DNA of 64,000 nt from Micromonospora radicis (GTDB lineage: Bacteria > Actinomycetota > Actinomycetes > Mycobacteriales > Micromonosporaceae): the NCBI RefSeq assembly GCF_003583405.1, contig NZ_QXEC01000002.1, forward strand, positions 372,001-436,000, given 5' to 3'. The notes under the pieces were generated by a model. It did not search any database, was not told where the DNA came from, and saw nothing but the letters and a program-made list of their open reading frames with translations. The translations under genes and the position numbers were made by a program. This document shows positions 1 to 7,916 of this stretch, piece by piece. How positions within the stretch are numbered: position 1 is the stretch's first letter; each line of letters opens with the position of its first letter.

Positions 1-801
1 GACTTCGTGATCCTGCCCGACCCGGACGGCGCGCTCGAACTGACGCCCGAGCTGGTCGCGGCGATCTGCGACCGTCGGCGGGGGCTCGGCGCCGACGGCG
101 TGCTGCGGGTGGTCTGCGCCGCCAAGCACTCCGACGGCGCCGCCCTGGCCGGTGAAGCCGAGTGGTTCATGGACTACTGGAACTCCGACGGCTCCTTCGC
201 CGAGATGTGTGGCAACGGCGCCCGGGTCTTCGTCCGCTACCTGCTGGAGACCGGGCTGGCCACGCCGACCGCCGATCCGCTGCCGGTGGCCACCCGCGCC
301 GGGCTGGTCCACGCCCGCCTCGACGGCGAGGCCATCGCCGTCGAGATGCGCCGCCCCCGGCGGTACGCGGCCTCAGCCGCCGCCCTGGGCGGCCTGACCC
401 TGCCCGGCACGGCCGTGGACGTCGGCAACCCCCACCTGGTCTGCCCGGTGCCGGCCGGGCTGGACCTGGCCGGGCTGGACCTGACCCGGGCACCCGGCTT
501 CGACCAGACGCTCTTCCCATCCGGCGTGAACGTCGAGTTCACCGCCCCGGCGGAGCCGATCGACGGGATCGACGGGCACGTGCTGATGCGGGTCTACGAA
601 CGGGGCTCCGCCGAGACGCTCTCCTGCGGCACCGGCGCCTGCGCCGTCGCCGCGGTCGCCCTGGACGACGCGGCCCGGGAGGTCGGCACGGTAGCCGTCG
701 ACGTACCCGGCGGCCGCCTGACCGTCACCATCACCGACGACTCCTGCTGGCTCTCCGGCCCCGCCCTCCTGATCGCCACCGGCACCCTGACCCTCCCCTA
801 A
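1..801 (+). CDS. dapF: Diaminopimelate epimerase, 5' end missing
   Basis: Interconverts LL- and meso-diaminopimelate in the lysine and peptidoglycan pathway, in the cytosol. The reading frame is open from base 1 and begins inside the conserved N-terminal DFVxLPDPDG region, so only a short N-terminal piece lies outside the window. Both active-site cysteines are visible: MCGNGAR (Cys codon at 208) and SCGTGAC (Cys codon at 625), the paired thiols used as acid and base by this family. The stop is TAA at 799. The next gene (malic enzyme) runs toward it, and the gap holds repeats. Placement upstream of hflX and lexA matches the usual actinobacterial order. The identification is secure. Confidence 0.96.
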   Translation, partial: DFVILPDPDGALELTPELVAAICDRRRGLGADGVLRVVCAAKHSDGAALAGEAEWFMDYWNSDGSFAEMCGNGARVFVRYLLETGLATPTADPLPVATRAGLVHARLDGEAIAVEMRRPRRYAASAAALGGLTLPGTAVDVGNPHLVCPVPAGLDLAGLDLTRAPGFDQTLFPSGVNVEFTAPAEPIDGIDGHVLMRVYERGSAETLSCGTGACAVAAVALDDAAREVGTVAVDVPGGRLTVTITDDSCWLSGPALLIATGTLTLP

Positions 802-814
802 CCACCCCGCCCAG

Positions 815-892
815 CCGCGTCCCGCGCCCGCGCGCCTGAGCCGCGTCCCGCGCCCGCGCGCCTGAGCCGCGTCCCGCGCCCGCGCGCCTGAG
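815..892. repeat. Three perfect 26-bp tandem repeats
   Basis: Three exact head-to-tail copies at 815-840, 841-866 and 867-892; the core of each unit is CCGCGTCCCGCGCCCGCGCG. A fourth copy begins at 893 but diverges after about five bases. They lie just after the dapF stop and run directly into an inverted-repeat element. Perfect identity suggests recent slippage. Confidence 0.9.
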
Positions 893-897
893 CCGCA

Positions 898-967
898 TCG
901 ACCTTGCACTTTCGGTCGAGATAATGCCCAGTTTCAGGCGTTCTGCCCCGACCGAAACTGCAAGATC
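898..967. repeat. Inverted-repeat intergenic element, family A copy 1
   Basis: The outer arms (about 900-918 and 949-967) are imperfect reverse complements, matching at 17 of 19 positions, around a roughly 30-nt centre. The left arm (898-918) recurs with one mismatch at 51652-51672, and the right-arm segment 955-967 recurs with one mismatch at 51708-51720. Both copies span about 70 bp and sit between convergent genes. A transcription terminator or a dispersed hairpin element are the likely readings. Confidence 0.65.
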
Positions 968-1046
968 TGTCGCGCGATGGGGGTGATCGTCGCGCGACGA
1001 GGGCGGGTGGCGCCGATGGGGGTGGGTGGTGAGGGTGGGGGGACCG

Positions 1047-2519
1047 TCAGGGGGTGGCGGAGGCGGTGGCGGCGATCTCGGGGAGGTCGGCGGGGCCGGG
1101 GTCGGCGGCCGGCGGGGGAGTGATCGCCGGGTTCTGGGCGGCGGCGCGGACTGCGGCGGCGACCGCCGGGGCGACCCGGGAGTCGAAGACGCTGGGCACG
1201 ATGACCGTCGGGTTGATCTTCTCCTCGCCGACCACGTCGGCGATGGCCCGGGCGGCGGCGAGCGCCATCTCCTCGGTGAACTCCTCGGCGTGGGCGTCGA
1301 GCATGCCGCGGAAGACGCCGGGGAAGGCGAGCACGTTGTTGATCTGGTTCGGCTGGTCGGATCGGCCGGTGGCGACCACGGCGGCGTGCTTGCGGGCCTC
1401 CCGGGGATCGACCTCCGGGTCCGGGTTGGCCAGCGCGAAGACGATCGCGTCCTTGGCCATGGTGGCGATGTCGTCGCCGGTGAGCAGGTTCGGCGCGCTC
1501 ACCCCGATGAAGACGTCCGCGCCGTCGAGCGCGCCGGCCAGGTCACCGGAGTAGCCGTCCCGGTTGGTGTTCTCGGCCAGCCACTGCCAGGCCGAGTTCA
1601 GGCCGGTCTGGCCGCGGTGCAGGGCACCCTGCCGGTCGTACGCGATGATGTCGCCGACGCCCTGGCGTAGCAGCAACTTCATGATCGCGGTGCCGGCCGC
1701 GCCGGCTCCGGAGACCACCACCCGTACGTCCGCGAGCTGCTTGCCGACCACCCGCAGCGCGTTGGTCAGCGCGGCCAGCACGCAGATCGCGGTGCCGTGC
1801 TGGTCGTCGTGGAAGACCGGGATGTCCAGCGCCTCGCGCAGCCGCGCCTCGATCTCGAAGCAGCGCGGAGCCGCGATGTCCTCCAGGTTGATCCCGCCGT
1901 ACGCGGGCGCGATCGCCTTCACGATGGCGACGATCTCGTCGGTGTCCTGGGTGTCCAGCACCACCGGCCAGGCGTCCACCCCACCGAAGCGCTTGAACAG
2001 CGCCGCCTTGCCCTCCATCACCGGCAGCGACGCGGCCGGCCCGAGGTTGCCCAGCCCGAGCACGGCCGAGCCGTCGCTGACCACGGCGACGGTGTTGCGC
2101 TTGATGGTCAGCCGGCGGGCGTCGGCCGGGTTGTCGGCGATCGCCTGGCAGACCCGCGCCACCCCCGGGGTGTACGCCCGGGACAGCTCGTCGCGGGTCC
2201 GCAGCGCGACCTTCGGACTCACTTCGATCTTGCCGCCGAGGTGCAGCAGGAAGGTGCGGTCGGAGACCTTGCGCACGTCGACGCCGTCGAGCCCGCGCAG
2301 CGCCTCGACCACCTGGTCGGCGTGGCCGGAGTCGGCGGTGTCGCAGGTGAGGTCGACGATCACGTGGTTCGGGTCGGAGTCGACCACGTCCAGTGCGGTG
2401 ACGATCGCCCCCGCCTCACCGACCGAGGTGGTGAGGCGGCCGATCGAGGAGGCATCGGCGGGCACGGCGATCCGGATCGTGATCGAGAATCCGGCACTGG
2501 GCAGTCGAGTGGTGGCCAC
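1047..2519 (-). CDS. NAD(P)-dependent malic enzyme with N-terminal ACT domain
   Basis: Oxidatively decarboxylates malate to pyruvate. Residues about 12-85 resemble an ACT regulatory domain (SITIRIAVPAD... then VTALDVVDSDPNH), followed by the malic enzyme catalytic region with SRAYTPGVA, the HDDQHGTA signature and a Rossmann segment (VVVSGAGAAGTA). The C-terminus is an Ala/Pro-rich tail. The 490-residue length suits the short bacterial class. The start is taken as GTG at 2519, preceded by GGAGGG at a good distance; the frame stays open upstream without a better start. It is divergent from hflX and convergent with dapF. The ACT domain suggests allosteric control by a small ligand, but the sequence does not tell which. 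Confidence 0.92.
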   Translation of the reverse strand: MATTRLPSAGFSITIRIAVPADASSIGRLTTSVGEAGAIVTALDVVDSDPNHVIVDLTCDTADSGHADQVVEALRGLDGVDVRKVSDRTFLLHLGGKIEVSPKVALRTRDELSRAYTPGVARVCQAIADNPADARRLTIKRNTVAVVSDGSAVLGLGNLGPAASLPVMEGKAALFKRFGGVDAWPVVLDTQDTDEIVAIVKAIAPAYGGINLEDIAAPRCFEIEARLREALDIPVFHDDQHGTAICVLAALTNALRVVGKQLADVRVVVSGAGAAGTAIMKLLLRQGVGDIIAYDRQGALHRGQTGLNSAWQWLAENTNRDGYSGDLAGALDGADVFIGVSAPNLLTGDDIATMAKDAIVFALANPDPEVDPREARKHAAVVATGRSDQPNQINNVLAFPGVFRGMLDAHAEEFTEEMALAAARAIADVVGEEKINPTVIVPSVFDSRVAPAVAAAVRAAAQNPAITPPPAADPGPADLPEIAATASATP

Positions 2520-2641
2520 GCTGGTCCCTCCGTCGGCGCTGAACGGCTCGTCCGCATTTCTACTCGCCCTGCTCGGGCGGTCAGCAGGCGCCCCCGTTGT
2601 TGCCGCGCCGGACGGTGGGCATATAGCAGGTGCAACGGGCG

Positions 2642-2671
2642 TTGACACGTGTCAGGATTGATCGGTACGTG
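2642..2671 (+). promoter_or_regulatory. Candidate hflX promoter
   Basis: TTGACA at 2642-2647 is followed after 18 bp by TACGTG at 2666-2671, about 26 bp before the proposed TTG start of hflX. The -35 is consensus and the -10 is weak. It also argues against the more upstream GTG at 2649 as start, because that would lie inside the promoter. Confidence 0.35.
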
Positions 2672-2696
2672 CGCCGAAACGGACAGGGAGAGACGC

Positions 2697-4139
2697 TTGC
2701 GAGACCAGGAGACCTACGTTCCCAACGACGAACCAGACACCACCACCGGTGAGTACGAACTCTCCGAGCGGCAGGCGTTGCGACGGGTCCCCGGCCTCTC
2801 CACCGAACTGACCGACGTCACCGAGGTCGAGTACCGCCAGCTGCGGCTGGAGCGGGTGGTCCTGGTGGGCGTCTGGACCGAGGGCAGTCAGGCCGACGCG
2901 GACAACTCCCTCACCGAACTCGCCGCGCTGGCCGAGACGGCCGGCTCGCAGGTGCTCGAAGGGCTGATCCAGCGGCGCAGCCGCCCCGACCCGGCGACCT
3001 ACATCGGCCGGGGCAAGGTCGACGACCTCGGCGCGGTGGTGCTCGCCGCCGGCGCCGACACGGTGATCTGCGACGGTGAACTCTCCCCGTCCCAGCTGCG
3101 CAACCTGGAGCAGCGCACCAAGGTCAAGGTGGTCGACCGCACCGCGCTGATCCTGGACATCTTCGCCCAGCACGCCAAGAGCAAGGAGGGTCGGGCGCAG
3201 GTCGAGCTGGCCCAGCTGGAATACCTGCTGCCCCGGCTGCGTGGTTGGGGCGAGACGCTGTCCCGGCAGACCGGTGGTTCGGGTCGCGGTGGCGGCGCGG
3301 GCGGCGGCGTGGGTGTGCGTGGCCCGGGTGAGACCAAGCTGGAGACGGACCGGCGGCGCATCCGCCACCGGATCGCCCGGCTGCGCCGGGAGATCAAGGC
3401 CATGAGCACGGTACGCGAGACCAAACGGGCCCGCCGGTCCCGGAACGCGGTGCCCGCGGTGGCCATCGCCGGCTACACCAACGCCGGCAAGTCGAGCCTG
3501 CTCAACCGGCTCACCGGGGCGGGTGTGCTGGTCGAGGACGCGCTGTTCGCCACGCTGGATCCGACCACCCGCCGCGCCACCACGACCGACGGCCGGGTCT
3601 ACACCCTCTCCGACACGGTCGGGTTCGTCCGGCACCTGCCGCACCAGATCGTCGAGGCGTTCCGCTCGACGCTGGAGGAGGTCGCCGAGGCCGACCTGGT
3701 GGTGCACGTGGTCGACGGCACCCATCCGGATCCGCAGGAGCAGGTCCGGGCGGTGCGTGAGGTGCTGGCCGAGGTCGGCGCCGACCGGCTGCCCGAGCTG
3801 CTGGTGGTCAACAAGACCGACGCGGCCGAAGAGGAAACCCTGCTGCACCTCAAGCGGATCTGGCCGGAGGCGGTGTTCGTCTCCGCGCACCGCGGTCGCG
3901 GCATCGAGGAGCTGCGCGAAACCATCGAACGGTCGCTGCCCCGTCCGGCGGTCGAGGTGCGCGCGGTGCTGCCGTACGACCGGGGTGACCTGGTGGCCCG
4001 GGTGCATCGACAGGGCGAGGTGCTCAGCACCGCCCACCTGCCGGAGGGGACGATGCTGCACGTACGGGTCAACGAGGCACTCGCGGCCGAACTGGCTCCG
4101 TACCGCGACACGGTGCAGGCGGTCCGTACCGCCGGGTAA
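2697..4139 (+). CDS. hflX: Ribosome-associated GTPase HflX
   Basis: A GTPase that binds the 50S subunit and rescues or splits stalled ribosomes in the HflX family. The N-terminal HflX domain carries the GRGK motif (ATYIGRGKVDDL). A Gly-rich linker ([20 protein letters not shown]) follows, then the G domain with P-loop GYTNAGKSS (around residue 259), DTVGF, and NKTD. The start is uncertain: TTG at 2697 has GGGAGAG five bases upstream and fits the family start LRDQETY; GTG at 2649 is in frame but lacks a ribosome site. From the TTG the protein is 480 residues. It shares no obvious operon with the next gene, whose start lies 51 bp beyond the stop. Confidence 0.94.
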   Translation: MRDQETYVPNDEPDTTTGEYELSERQALRRVPGLSTELTDVTEVEYRQLRLERVVLVGVWTEGSQADADNSLTELAALAETAGSQVLEGLIQRRSRPDPATYIGRGKVDDLGAVVLAAGADTVICDGELSPSQLRNLEQRTKVKVVDRTALILDIFAQHAKSKEGRAQVELAQLEYLLPRLRGWGETLSRQTGGSGRGGGAGGGVGVRGPGETKLETDRRRIRHRIARLRREIKAMSTVRETKRARRSRNAVPAVAIAGYTNAGKSSLLNRLTGAGVLVEDALFATLDPTTRRATTTDGRVYTLSDTVGFVRHLPHQIVEAFRSTLEEVAEADLVVHVVDGTHPDPQEQVRAVREVLAEVGADRLPELLVVNKTDAAEEETLLHLKRIWPEAVFVSAHRGRGIEELRETIERSLPRPAVEVRAVLPYDRGDLVARVHRQGEVLSTAHLPEGTMLHVRVNEALAAELAPYRDTVQAVRTAG

Positions 4140-4190
4140 CGCTCAAGCGGCGTCACCCGGCGGAAACTTCGGGCATGCGACACTTCTTTC

Positions 4191-5942
4191 ATGCTCCGCA
4201 CTGTTTCTTCGGTCACGGTTGCGCTCGGCCTGTTCGGGGCCACCGTGGCAGTCACCGGTGTCGCCGTGGCGGCCCCGCCGCCCGCCTCCGGGGCGGTGTC
4301 CGTCGCGCTCGGTAGCGGCGGCCCGGCGGTGGCGGCGGGCCCCGGCTCGGCGGTGACCGGACCTGGCTCGGCGGTGGTGGCGGGGCTCGGGTCTCCGTTG
4401 GCGAAGGCGGGCAAGAAGCAGTGCAGCGTCACCGACCCGCGGCTGCGCGAGTTGTCGGGCCTGGTGGTCACCCGCACCGGCTACATCGTGATCAACGACA
4501 GCACCGACCGGGACGATCGCAAGCAGGTCTTCTACCTCGACAAGGACTGCAAGGTCGTCCGCAACGTCCCGTACTCGGGCGCCGGGCCCTTCGACACCGA
4601 GGATCTCGCCGTCTCGCCGGACAAGAAGACGCTCTGGATCGCCGACACCGGTGACAACGTCACCAGCCGGCAGCGCCGCGAGCGGGTGGCGGTCTGGAGC
4701 ATGCCGGTCAGCGGCAACCAGCAGCCGAAGTTGCACCGGCTGTCGTACCCGGACGGCAAGCCCCGCGACGCCGAGGCACTGGTGATCGGCGACGACAACC
4801 TGCCGCTGATCATCACGAAGGTGACCGCCGGCAAGGCCGAGATCTTCACCCCGGACGGCGAGTTGAAGACGGGCGACACCGAGCCGGTGCCGATGAAGAA
4901 GGTCGGCGAGGTGGAACTGCCGAAGACCGACACCGAGAACCCGCTGAGCACCTTCGGCCGCGTGGCGATCACCGGCGCCGCCCGTTCGCCGGACGGCTCC
5001 CGGGTGGTGCTGCGCACCTACGCCGACGCCTTCGAGTACGACGTGCAGAACGGCGACATCGTCGGCGCGCTGACCACCGGCACGCCCCGGGTCACCGCGT
5101 TGGCCGACCCGTTCGGCGAGGCCATCGCGTACTCCGTCGACGGGAAGACCTTCCTGACCGTCTCCGACGCCGGCCATCTGGACGACGACGAGCCGGTCGA
5201 CATCCTCAGCTACGCCCCGTCCACCGAGGGCCCGAAGAACCTGACCGATGATCCGGACGCGGCTCGTAAGTCCGCCGGCCAGTCGTTCCTCGACGGGTTG
5301 ACCCTCAACGACATCACGTACCTGATCGCCTCCGTGGGGGTGCTCGGCGCGTTGCTGGTCGGCGCGGGCATCTTCGGCATCCTGCGGGCCCGCAAGCGAC
5401 CCGCCCCGGCCGGTAAGGGCCGCGATCGGGACGACGACGGCCCCGGTAAGGACGACGGCCCCGGTGGGGCGAAGGACCGCGGACGCGGCGGGGTGTACGG
5501 CGGCGCTCCGGCCGCCGGCGGGTACGGCGGCTCGCCGAACGGTGAGCGCCCGGGCGGGGGCCGATCGGGGCCGGTCTACGGGGGCGGCGGGGGCAACGGT
5601 GCCCGTCCGGCGTCCGGCGGCATGTACGGCGGCGGGGGTGGCGGTCGCTCCGGCGGGGAGGCCGCACCCGTCTACGGCGGACGTGGCGGCGGAGGTCGGC
5701 CGGCCGGTGGTGGCGTCTACGGCGGCGGTGGGGGCGGCCGACCCGGTGGCGCGCCCGGCGCTGGCGGTGGTCGTGCGGAGCCGCCGCGTGGCGGGGGCCG
5801 TGCCGAGCCGCCCCGGCGGGGCGGTGGCCCGGTCGACCCCGATCACCGTGGTCGACGGTCGGGCCGTTACCGGGAGGACAACTCCGAGCCGTACGGCCAG
5901 CCGCCCGGCGGCACCTACGGCTACCGGGGCGACCGGTACTGA
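4191..5942 (+). CDS. Secreted, membrane-anchored beta-propeller-like protein with Gly/Tyr-rich tail
   Basis: No named function recognised. Visible parts: an N-terminal signal peptide (residues about 1-28, ending near VAVAAPPP); an extracytoplasmic domain (about 75-340) with repeated SPDK/SPDG, ADTGDN, DAEAL and LTVSDAG elements typical of beta-propeller repeats; one transmembrane segment (about 374-396); then a basic stretch and a roughly 180-residue tail with recurring V/MYGGGGGG-like blocks and Arg/Pro. If the signal peptide is cleaved, the propeller is outside and the tail is cytoplasmic. Thus the tail may self-associate or be modified on Tyr inside the cell (inference). ATG start at 4191; length 583 residues. 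Convergent with lexA. Confidence 0.8.
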   Translation: MLRTVSSVTVALGLFGATVAVTGVAVAAPPPASGAVSVALGSGGPAVAAGPGSAVTGPGSAVVAGLGSPLAKAGKKQCSVTDPRLRELSGLVVTRTGYIVINDSTDRDDRKQVFYLDKDCKVVRNVPYSGAGPFDTEDLAVSPDKKTLWIADTGDNVTSRQRRERVAVWSMPVSGNQQPKLHRLSYPDGKPRDAEALVIGDDNLPLIITKVTAGKAEIFTPDGELKTGDTEPVPMKKVGEVELPKTDTENPLSTFGRVAITGAARSPDGSRVVLRTYADAFEYDVQNGDIVGALTTGTPRVTALADPFGEAIAYSVDGKTFLTVSDAGHLDDDEPVDILSYAPSTEGPKNLTDDPDAARKSAGQSFLDGLTLNDITYLIASVGVLGALLVGAGIFGILRARKRPAPAGKGRDRDDDGPGKDDGPGGAKDRGRGGVYGGAPAAGGYGGSPNGERPGGGRSGPVYGGGGGNGARPASGGMYGGGGGGRSGGEAAPVYGGRGGGGRPAGGGVYGGGGGGRPGGAPGAGGGRAEPPRGGGRAEPPRRGGGPVDPDHRGRRSGRYREDNSEPYGQPPGGTYGYRGDRY

Positions 5943-5976
5943 CCTGCGGTCGGGTACCGGTCGCGGTGCCCGGGCG

Positions 5977-6759
5977 TCAGATCCGGCGCAGTACGGCGAC
6001 GACCCGACCCATGATGGTGGCGTCGTCACCGGGGATCGGGTCGAAGGCCGGGTTCTGCGGCATCAGCCAGACATGGCCGTCGCGTCGGCGGTAGGTCTTC
6101 ACGGTCGCCTCGCCGTCGAGCATGGCAGCGACGATCTCACCGGAGTCGGCGGTGGGCTGCTGCCGGACGACCACCCAGTCGCCGTCGCAGATCGCGGCGT
6201 CGAGCATCGAGTCGCCCTTGACCTGGAGCATGAAGACCTCGCCCTCGCCGACCAGCTCGCGGGGCAGCGGGAAGACGTCCTCCATCGACTGCTCGGCGAG
6301 GATCGGCCCACCGGCGGCGATCCGGCCGAGCATCGGCACGTACGCCGGGGTGGGACGCTGTGAGCGGCTCAGCTCGTCGTCGACGTCGCCGGGCGAGCGT
6401 ACGTCGACCGCCCGCGGGCGGTTCGGGTCGCGCCGCAGGAAGCCCTTCTTCTCCAGCTCCTTGAGCTGGTAGGCGACGCTGGACGGGGAGACCAGCCCGA
6501 CCGCCTCGCCGATCTCGCGCACGCTCGGCGGGTAGCCGTGCCGCTCCACCCAGGTGCGGATGAAGTCGAGGATGCGTCGCTGCCGGGCGGTCAGGTCGAC
6601 CGTCGCCGGGTCGGCGTAGGAGCCGGTCACCGGGGTCACCGGGCGCACGGCGGGTTGCCCGGTGCGGGCACGGGTGACGCTGCGGCGTCGGGTCGCCGGC
6701 GGCCCCGCCTCGCTGTTCTGCTGCGGGCTCTGTGGCCGGTTGGCCCGGTCCTGGGTCAC
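5977..6759 (-). CDS. lexA: SOS repressor LexA
   Basis: Represses DNA-damage genes and inactivates itself by RecA-stimulated cleavage. The sequence shows an Arg/Pro-rich N-terminal extension of about 50 residues, the winged-helix DNA-binding domain (about 54-120, [12 protein letters not shown] ... [15 protein letters not shown]), the Ala149-Gly150 cleavage bond in RIAAGGP, catalytic Ser184 in GDSMLDA and Lys221 in GEATVKTY. The start is GTG at 6759, behind GGGAGGAC. The N-terminal extension is common in actinobacterial LexA. Length is 260 residues. Candidate SOS boxes lie upstream (6887-6900 and two weaker sites), consistent with autoregulation. Confidence 0.96.
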   Translation of the reverse strand: MTQDRANRPQSPQQNSEAGPPATRRRSVTRARTGQPAVRPVTPVTGSYADPATVDLTARQRRILDFIRTWVERHGYPPSVREIGEAVGLVSPSSVAYQLKELEKKGFLRRDPNRPRAVDVRSPGDVDDELSRSQRPTPAYVPMLGRIAAGGPILAEQSMEDVFPLPRELVGEGEVFMLQVKGDSMLDAAICDGDWVVVRQQPTADSGEIVAAMLDGEATVKTYRRRDGHVWLMPQNPAFDPIPGDDATIMGRVVAVLRRI

Positions 6760-6886
6760 GTCCGTCCTCCCTGGTCGGCGCTGGGTGCCTCGGCGGCTCG
6801 TGGTGCGTACGGTGGGTGCCGGAACAGTTGGTCGACCATGGTCGCCTCCGGCTGTTCATGACCGTATAGGTGAGATCGGTCATTTT

Positions 6887-6986
6887 CAAACATCTGTACG
6901 ACCTATTCTCCGCGCGTCGACCCGGAAAGGGGCGACAGTCGTACGTCTGTTCTGGTAAATGGTACGTCGGGTCGTACGGGTGTTCG
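6887..6986 (-). promoter_or_regulatory. Candidate LexA (SOS) boxes
   Basis: Three sites resemble the actinobacterial SOS box (CGAACATnTGTTCG type). 6887-6900 CAAACATCTGTACG has two mismatches placed symmetrically. 6940-6953 CGTACGTCTGTTCT and 6973-6986 CGTACGGGTGTTCG keep one good half-site each. The first lies about 128 bp upstream of the lexA start and is the strongest. Confidence 0.5.
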
Positions 6987-7121
6987 ATCGGATCGGCGCG
7001 TCGCGGATCCGATGGCGCGCGGACGGTAACCGGGGCCACCGGTCGGCGTTGGGCTCTCCGGTTGCGGCGAACGGGGGAAGCGGGTGGGGTGTCGGGTGAC
7101 GCGCCGGACACGCCGTTCAAC

Positions 7122-7150
7122 TTGACCGCGGATCGCTGGCGACATACGGT
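7122..7150 (+). promoter_or_regulatory. Principal-sigma promoter of nrdR-nrdJ
   Basis: TTGACC (7122-7127), exactly 17 bp spacer, TACGGT (7145-7150). Both hexamers fit actinobacterial housekeeping promoters. The predicted start near 7157 falls inside the first NrdR box, a natural arrangement for repression. Confidence 0.65.
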
Positions 7151-7153
7151 CAA

Positions 7154-7201
7154 CCCCTAGATGTAGTAGTCACACGGGCGTAAGTCGCCTACAGGTTGGG
7201 T
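7154..7201 (+). promoter_or_regulatory. Pair of NrdR boxes
   Basis: Two similar 16-bp sites: CCCCTAGATGTAGTAG at 7154-7169 and CGCCTACAGGTTGGGT at 7186-7201. Their starts are 32 bp apart, close to three helical turns, which is the classic spacing of paired NrdR boxes in ribonucleotide reductase promoters. Box 1 is the better palindrome (CTA...TAG). They cover the predicted transcription start. Confidence 0.6.
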
Positions 7202-7327
7202 TCGACTACCGACCGCACTCCCGTACCGCCGAGCCGGCGGCCATCCTACGGGGATGGCCCTGCCGTCCATTCGGCGTGCCCGGAGGCGGGCGGGGTGTCC
7301 CCGTGATCGATCGAGGAGGTCGGGCGA

Positions 7328-7831
7328 ATGCGGTGTCCGTACTGCCGGCACGCCGACTCCCGGGTGGTCGACTCGCGGGAGGCCGACGACGGCCAGCTGA
7401 TCCGTCGGCGGCGGTCCTGCCCGGAGTGCGGCAAGCGGTTCACCACCGTCGAGGAGGCGGTGCTCGCGGTGGTCAAGCGCAGCGGGGTGACCGAGCCGTT
7501 CAGTCGCACGAAGATCATCGGCGGGGTGCGCAAGTCGTGCCAGGGACGTCCGGTCGACGAGGACTCGATCGCGCTGCTGGCGCAGCGGGTCGAGGAGACC
7601 ATCCGGGCCAAGGGGGCCGCCGAGATCCCCAGCCACGAGGTGGGCCTGGCCATCCTGGGCCCGCTGCGGGACCTGGACGAGGTCGCCTACCTGCGGTTCG
7701 CCAGCGTCTACCGGTCGTTCGACTCGCTCGCCGACTTCGAGCGGGAGATCGAGACGCTGCGGGCCGCCGCGCGTGCCCGTGCGGGCGTGGGAGCCGAGGC
7801 GGCCACCGCCGCCGCCGGCCCCGCGCAGTGA
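7328..7831 (+). CDS. nrdR: Transcriptional repressor NrdR
   Basis: ATP/dATP-responsive repressor of ribonucleotide reductase genes. The N-terminal zinc ribbon has Cys3, Cys6, Cys31 and Cys34 (CPYC ... CPECGKRF). The ATP-cone domain follows (about 46-136, beginning [16 protein letters not shown]). The tail is Ala/Arg-rich. The ATG at 7328 is preceded by GAGGAGG. Length 167 residues. It is transcribed together with or just ahead of nrdJ, 85 bp downstream, behind paired NrdR boxes, so it likely regulates itself and nrdJ. Confidence 0.97.
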   Translation: MRCPYCRHADSRVVDSREADDGQLIRRRRSCPECGKRFTTVEEAVLAVVKRSGVTEPFSRTKIIGGVRKSCQGRPVDEDSIALLAQRVEETIRAKGAAEIPSHEVGLAILGPLRDLDEVAYLRFASVYRSFDSLADFEREIETLRAAARARAGVGAEAATAAAGPAQ

Positions 7832-7916
7832 ACTTACGAACTTCTTCAGTGCTAGTGACAGTCGGATCGCGCGGGGCCGCGCGGACGAGGGGGCGGATGA
7901 GATGCCGGGGGATGGC

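Larger units (their letters stand above)
6760..7327. other. 568-bp lexA/nrdR divergent regulatory spacer
   Basis: No convincing gene is found here. The stretch is AT-richer than its surroundings over 6850-6985 and carries the candidate LexA sites on the lexA side. The nrdR promoter with two NrdR boxes lies on the other side. The nrdR leader from the predicted start (about 7157) to the ATG is about 170 nt. Confidence 0.7.

Noticed and set aside
815..892. CRISPR array
   Set aside because: The repeats are contiguous with no spacers, and no cas genes are near.
1564..2661. Plus-strand frame of 365 codons opposite the malic enzyme
   Set aside because: Ser/Ala/Arg-rich mirror of a strongly supported gene; no motif.
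7832..7916. Cobalamin riboswitch upstream of nrdJ
   Set aside because: The gap to nrdR is only 85 bp with no B12-box-like sequence or room for the fold.
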